From Bacteroidales bacterium UBA4788 (GTDB taxonomy: Bacteria; Bacteroidota; Bacteroidia; Bacteroidales; VadinHA17), in contig DHGW01000082.1 in NCBI GenBank assembly GCA_002402965.1, positions 1 to 55,315 on the forward strand: a stretch of DNA of 55,315 bases, written 5' to 3'. Shown piece by piece: positions 49,235 to 55,315 of this stretch. Below the pieces are notes generated by a model. It was not told where the DNA came from. It ran no database searches and saw only the letters and a list, made by a program, of their open reading frames with translations. Position numbers and translations under genes: made by a program. Every line of letters starts with the position of its first letter. Within the stretch, counting starts at the first letter, position 1.

Positions 49235-49783
49235 ATGAGTGAAAACGTTAAGAAGTGGTATGTGCTCAGAGCTATAGGCGGCAAGGAGAAGAAAGTCAAG
49301 GAATACCTTGAAAATGAAATCGTCCGCCTCAAGCTCCAGGATTACATCACCCAGGTGCTCATACCTGCGGAGAAGGTATACCAGATCCGTTCGGGCAAGA
49401 AGGTGAGCAAGGAGCGTACCTTCTTCCCGGGTTATGTAATCGTTGAGGCAGCCCTCGTGGGTGAGGTGCCGCATGTACTGCGAAACATACCCAACGTACT
49501 GGGTTTCCTGGGTACACAGTCCGGGGAACCGACACCGATACGGAAGGCGGAGATCAACCGTATCCTTGGCAAAGTAGATGAACTGGCAGCCAGCGAAGAG
49601 GAACTCAACGTTCCGTTCGTGGTAGGCGAGACGGTGAAAGTGATAGACGGACCCTTCAACAGCTTCACAGGAGTGATTGAAGAGGTCAATGAAGAGAAAC
49701 GCAAGCTCAAGGTAATGGTCAAGATCTTCGGACGCAAGACCCCCCTGGAGCTCAGCTTTATGCAGGTAGAGAAAGAAAGTTAG
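49235..49783 (+). CDS. nusG: Transcription termination/antitermination protein NusG
   Basis: A 182-residue protein with the NGN domain (~5-115, KKWYVLRAIGGKEKKVKEYL and FFPGYVIVE) that binds RNA polymerase, and a C-terminal KOW domain (~128-180, VGETVKVIDGPFNSFTGVIE) that contacts Rho or ribosomal protein uS10. In this organism it acts with the enlarged Rho encoded 33 kb away in the window. It lies between secE and rplK. Confidence 0.97.
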   Translation: MSENVKKWYVLRAIGGKEKKVKEYLENEIVRLKLQDYITQVLIPAEKVYQIRSGKKVSKERTFFPGYVIVEAALVGEVPHVLRNIPNVLGFLGTQSGEPTPIRKAEINRILGKVDELAASEEELNVPFVVGETVKVIDGPFNSFTGVIEEVNEEKRKLKVMVKIFGRKTPLELSFMQVEKES

Positions 49784-49870
49784 GGAAATAAAGAAATTGA
49801 CAGCCGTGAATTATAATGCTTCCTTAAGCGGCAGTCATGCTCTCGCTATAAACAATGCAAATTTTTAATT

Positions 49871-50311
49871 ATGGCAAAAGAAGTTGCTGGATTAATCAAA
49901 TTACAGATTAAAGGCGGAGCAGCCAATCCATCTCCACCAGTAGGACCCGCTTTGGGTTCCAAAGGTGTGAATATCATGGAGTTTTGTAAACAGTTCAATG
50001 CCCGGACACAGGATAAGGCAGGGAAAGTCATACCGGTAATCATCACCGTGTATAACGACAAGACGTTTGAGTTCGTCACCAAAACCCCTCCCGTAGCCGT
50101 GCAGCTAATCGAAGCATCAAAGGTAAAGAAAGGCTCGGCTGAGCCTAACCGCGCCAAAGTTGCCTCAATCACATGGAACCAGGTAAAGACTATTGCTGAG
50201 GATAAGATGCAGGATTTAAACTGCTTTACCCTCGACTCCGCGATGAAGATGGTGGCTGGAACAGCCAGAAGTATGGGCATCACCGTGACAGGTGCATTCC
50301 CCGGTAAATAA
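49871..50311 (+). CDS. rplK: Large ribosomal subunit protein uL11
   Basis: A 146-residue protein. The N-terminal domain includes LIKLQIKGGAANPSPPVGPA, with the proline pair that binds thiostrepton-type drugs, and GVNIMEFCKQFN. The C-terminal RNA-binding domain ends ARSMGITVTG. It forms the GTPase-associated stalk base with 23S rRNA. An 87-base gap after nusG holds no clear promoter. Confidence 0.98.
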   Translation: MAKEVAGLIKLQIKGGAANPSPPVGPALGSKGVNIMEFCKQFNARTQDKAGKVIPVIITVYNDKTFEFVTKTPPVAVQLIEASKVKKGSAEPNRAKVASITWNQVKTIAEDKMQDLNCFTLDSAMKMVAGTARSMGITVTGAFPGK

Positions 50312-50329
50312 CAAATTAAGCAAACAAAA

Positions 50330-51025
50330 ATGGCTAAGCTTACCAAGAATCAGAAGTTTGCCCTCGCGAAAGTTGAGCAAGGCAAACTCTATACTTTGTC
50401 AGAAGCGGCAGCATTGGTTAAGGATATCACGACTACTAAGTTTGATGCCTCGGTTGATATTGACGTAAGGCTTGGAATTGACCCGCGAAAATCAAACCAG
50501 ATGGTTCGCGGCGTCGTCTCCCTTCCTCACGGCACGGGCAAGGAGGTCAGGGTTCTAGCCCTGGTCACCCCCGACAAAGAGGCTGAAGCAAGAGAAGCAG
50601 GTGCAGATCATGTGGGGCTCGATGAGTGGGTTGAAAAGATCAAAGCAGGCTGGACAGACGTAGATGTCATTATAACCATGCCCTCAGTGATGGGTAAGAT
50701 AGGTCAGCTGGGACGAGTCCTTGGTCCCCGTGGTCTCATGCCGAACCCCAAAAGCGGAACGGTAACCATGGAGATCAGCAAGGCTGTCAAGGAGGTTAAG
50801 CAGGGAAAAATCGACTTTAAAGTAGATAAAGCCGGTATAGTACATGCTTCCATCGGAAAAGTATCCTTCGAACCTCATAAGATCGTAGATAACGCCAAAG
50901 AGTTTCTCGGAATGATTAACAAACTCAAGCCCTCATCGGCAAAAGGAACATACATCAGAAGTATATTCCTTTCAAGCACAATGAGCCAGGGCCTGAAGGT
51001 TGATCCCAAGAGCCTTGATGTTTAA
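50330..51025 (+). CDS. rplA: Large ribosomal subunit protein uL1
   Basis: A 231-residue protein with the two-domain uL1 fold. FDASVDIDVRLGIDPRKSNQ (residue ~39) and GTGKEVRVLAL lie in the first domain. MGKIGQLGRVLGPRGLMPNP (near 125) and GTVTMEISKAV in the second form the rRNA and mRNA contact surface. It makes up the L1 stalk and commonly represses its own rplKA message; the leader here shows no site I can place with confidence. It starts 18 bases after rplK. Confidence 0.98.
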   Translation: MAKLTKNQKFALAKVEQGKLYTLSEAAALVKDITTTKFDASVDIDVRLGIDPRKSNQMVRGVVSLPHGTGKEVRVLALVTPDKEAEAREAGADHVGLDEWVEKIKAGWTDVDVIITMPSVMGKIGQLGRVLGPRGLMPNPKSGTVTMEISKAVKEVKQGKIDFKVDKAGIVHASIGKVSFEPHKIVDNAKEFLGMINKLKPSSAKGTYIRSIFLSSTMSQGLKVDPKSLDV

Positions 51026-51050
51026 CTGAAAGCACAAACTCAGAGAGATT

Positions 51051-51569
51051 ATGAGAAGAGAAGAAAAAACCGATATAATTGACAGTCTGGCTACTACTCT
51101 CAAGGAGTACAGCCACTTTTACCTGACTGACACTGCACAGCTCAATGCTGCTGATACCAGTGACCTCCGAAGGAAGTGTTTTGAGAACCAGATCAAACTG
51201 GTTGTCGTTAAAAACACCCTCCTGAAGAGAGCTCTGGAGCAGGCAGGCCTCGAGTGCGGAGAACTTTTCCCCGTACTTAAGGGTTCAACTGCCGTAATGT
51301 TCTCGAATAACGGAAACACTCCTGCAAAAATGATTAAGGAGTTCCGTAGATCGCATCCGAAACCCCTGATAAAAGGAGCTTATATTGAAGAATCGGTTTA
51401 CGTAGGTGACAACCTCCTTGAGACCCTCGTGGCACTCAAGTCGAGAGAAGAACTTATCGGCGATATCATCATGCTCCTCCAGTCGCCCGCGAAGAACGTC
51501 ATCTCCGCGTTGCAATCAGGCGGTTCAACAATTCACGGTGTTCTGGAAACACTGTCAAAAAAAGAATAA
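51051..51569 (+). CDS. rplJ: Large ribosomal subunit protein uL10
   Basis: A 172-residue protein. KTDIIDSLATTLKEYSHFYL begins the rRNA-binding domain, VVKNTLLKRALEQAG follows (residue ~48), and the C-terminal helix that holds bL12 dimers is SREELIGDIIMLLQSPAKNV and beyond. It anchors the ribosomal stalk. It is 25 bases after rplA and 35 bases before rplL. Confidence 0.96.
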   Translation: MRREEKTDIIDSLATTLKEYSHFYLTDTAQLNAADTSDLRRKCFENQIKLVVVKNTLLKRALEQAGLECGELFPVLKGSTAVMFSNNGNTPAKMIKEFRRSHPKPLIKGAYIEESVYVGDNLLETLVALKSREELIGDIIMLLQSPAKNVISALQSGGSTIHGVLETLSKKE

Positions 51570-51604
51570 TCAATTAGTTAATCAAATTAAAAATTCCTAT
51601 AGAA

Positions 51605-51982
51605 ATGGCAGATCTTAAGAAATTTGCAGAAGAGTTGGTAAACTTAACCGTGAAAGAGGTTAACGAGCTTGCAAAAATATTGAAAGACGAGTATGGCATT
51701 GAACCCGCAGCAGCAGCAGTTGCAGTAGCAGCTCCCGCAGCTGCCGACGCAGCTCCGGCAGCAGCCGAGAAGACATCGTTCGATGTTATCCTCAAGAGTG
51801 CAGGCGGCCAGAAGCTTCAGATCGTCAAGCTGGTGAAAGATCTTACCGGTCTTGGCCTGAAAGAAGCAAAAGCTGTAGTTGACGCCGCTCCCGGCCCTGT
51901 GAAAGAGGGTGTATCAAAGGAAGAGGCAGAGAACATTAAGAAAACATTGGAAGAATCAGGAGCTGAAGTTGAACTTAAATAA
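51605..51982 (+). CDS. rplL: Large ribosomal subunit protein bL12
   Basis: A 125-residue acidic stalk protein. An N-terminal dimerisation domain (~1-32) is joined by an Ala-rich hinge (about 36-58) to the C-terminal factor-binding domain, with EKTSFDVILKSAGGQKLQIV, LTGLGLKEAKAVVDAAPGPV and KEGVSKEEAENIKKTLEESG. It recruits elongation factors. The hairpin between it and rpoB could reduce read-through. Confidence 0.98.
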   Translation: MADLKKFAEELVNLTVKEVNELAKILKDEYGIEPAAAAVAVAAPAAADAAPAAAEKTSFDVILKSAGGQKLQIVKLVKDLTGLGLKEAKAVVDAAPGPVKEGVSKEEAENIKKTLEESGAEVELK

Positions 51983-52010
51983 GTTATACCTGATTACCGG
52001 GTTTACAGGT

Positions 52011-52044
52011 TTAGTTCCGCTACCAGGCGGAGCTAAGCCTTTTT
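52011..52044 (+). terminator. Attenuator-like hairpin between rplL and rpoB
   Basis: TTAGTTCCGC (52011-52020) pairs with GCGGAGCTAA (52027-52036) over ten base pairs, one G-U, around a 6-base loop. A GCC and five T (52040-52044) follow. The shape is that of an intrinsic terminator, placed 36 bases before the rpoB ATG where E. coli also has a partial terminator. Confidence 0.75.
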
Positions 52045-52079
52045 GTCATTTTTCATAAGTTCACTTAATCCTACCATCA

Positions 52080-55315
<3,236 letters not shown>

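Overview
The window is a chromosomal segment of a Bacteroidota bacterium, most likely order Bacteroidales. Evidence: the tmRNA tag reads GENNYALAA; promoters follow the phylum's pattern (TTTG, about 19-21 bases, TAnnTTTG); the primary sigma factor is short (287 aa); Rho carries a long Gln-rich insertion; and there are DUF4199, TamL-like, PorT-like and type IX secretion sorting-domain proteins. The pyruvate:ferredoxin oxidoreductase and MenG/UbiE-type methyltransferase suggest an anaerobic, menaquinone-using lifestyle. No prophage, insertion sequence, CRISPR array or complete mobile element was seen. Species cannot be named from sequence alone.

Layout. 1-5240: the end of a sugar-nucleotide epimerase, tmRNA, a Lys1/alanine dehydrogenase-like enzyme overlapping a family-4 glycosyltransferase, a convergent GT2/DUF4199 pair, and the SRP RNA. 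5297-10124: a YciO-type protein, then a leftward group of trkA, comEC, def and ruvX. 10224-17810: PFOR, rho, and divergently the primary sigma factor with rpe. 17862-25516: miaA, a pRiA4b ORF-3-like acidic protein, a LuxC-type acyl-CoA reductase, a MacB-type permease, a SiaC-like protein, gap, a small barrel protein, a 41-aa lipoprotein missed by ordinary ORF length cut-offs, and an exported MsrB-MsrA fusion. 25772-38012: large exported proteins (a BNR/sortilin-like propeller, a T9SS-sorted putative metallopeptidase, a tricorn-like S41 protease) with a nitroreductase, an Ldh-family oxidoreductase and an SDR. 38077-45597: menG/ubiE, porT-like, a COG2509 flavoprotein, a TrmH-type methyltransferase, a TamL-like Omp85 protein and a helix-hairpin-helix protein. 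45646-55315: the translation/transcription block rpsU-xerC/D-hpf, tRNA(Thr,Tyr,Gly,Thr)-tuf-tRNA(Trp)-secE-nusG-rplKAJL-rpoB (rpoB cut by the window end).

Most genes are conserved housekeeping genes. The least explained signal is a family of short-period (7-8 base) intergenic repeats. At two convergent junctions (about 3366-3526 and 41081-41197) the same two-part arrangement recurs. A GGCAGTA-type array faces the rightward gene and a GTCTGAAA-type array faces the leftward gene. Because 7 and 8 are not multiples of 3, each array offers a stop codon in all three frames to the gene running into it, and all four flanking genes end inside it. A third copy, in both orientations, lies upstream of the helix-hairpin-helix gene. 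Other points worth checking are paired U-U mismatches in two tRNAs, an attenuator-like hairpin between rplL and rpoB, and an unusually strong Shine-Dalgarno sequence on hpf.
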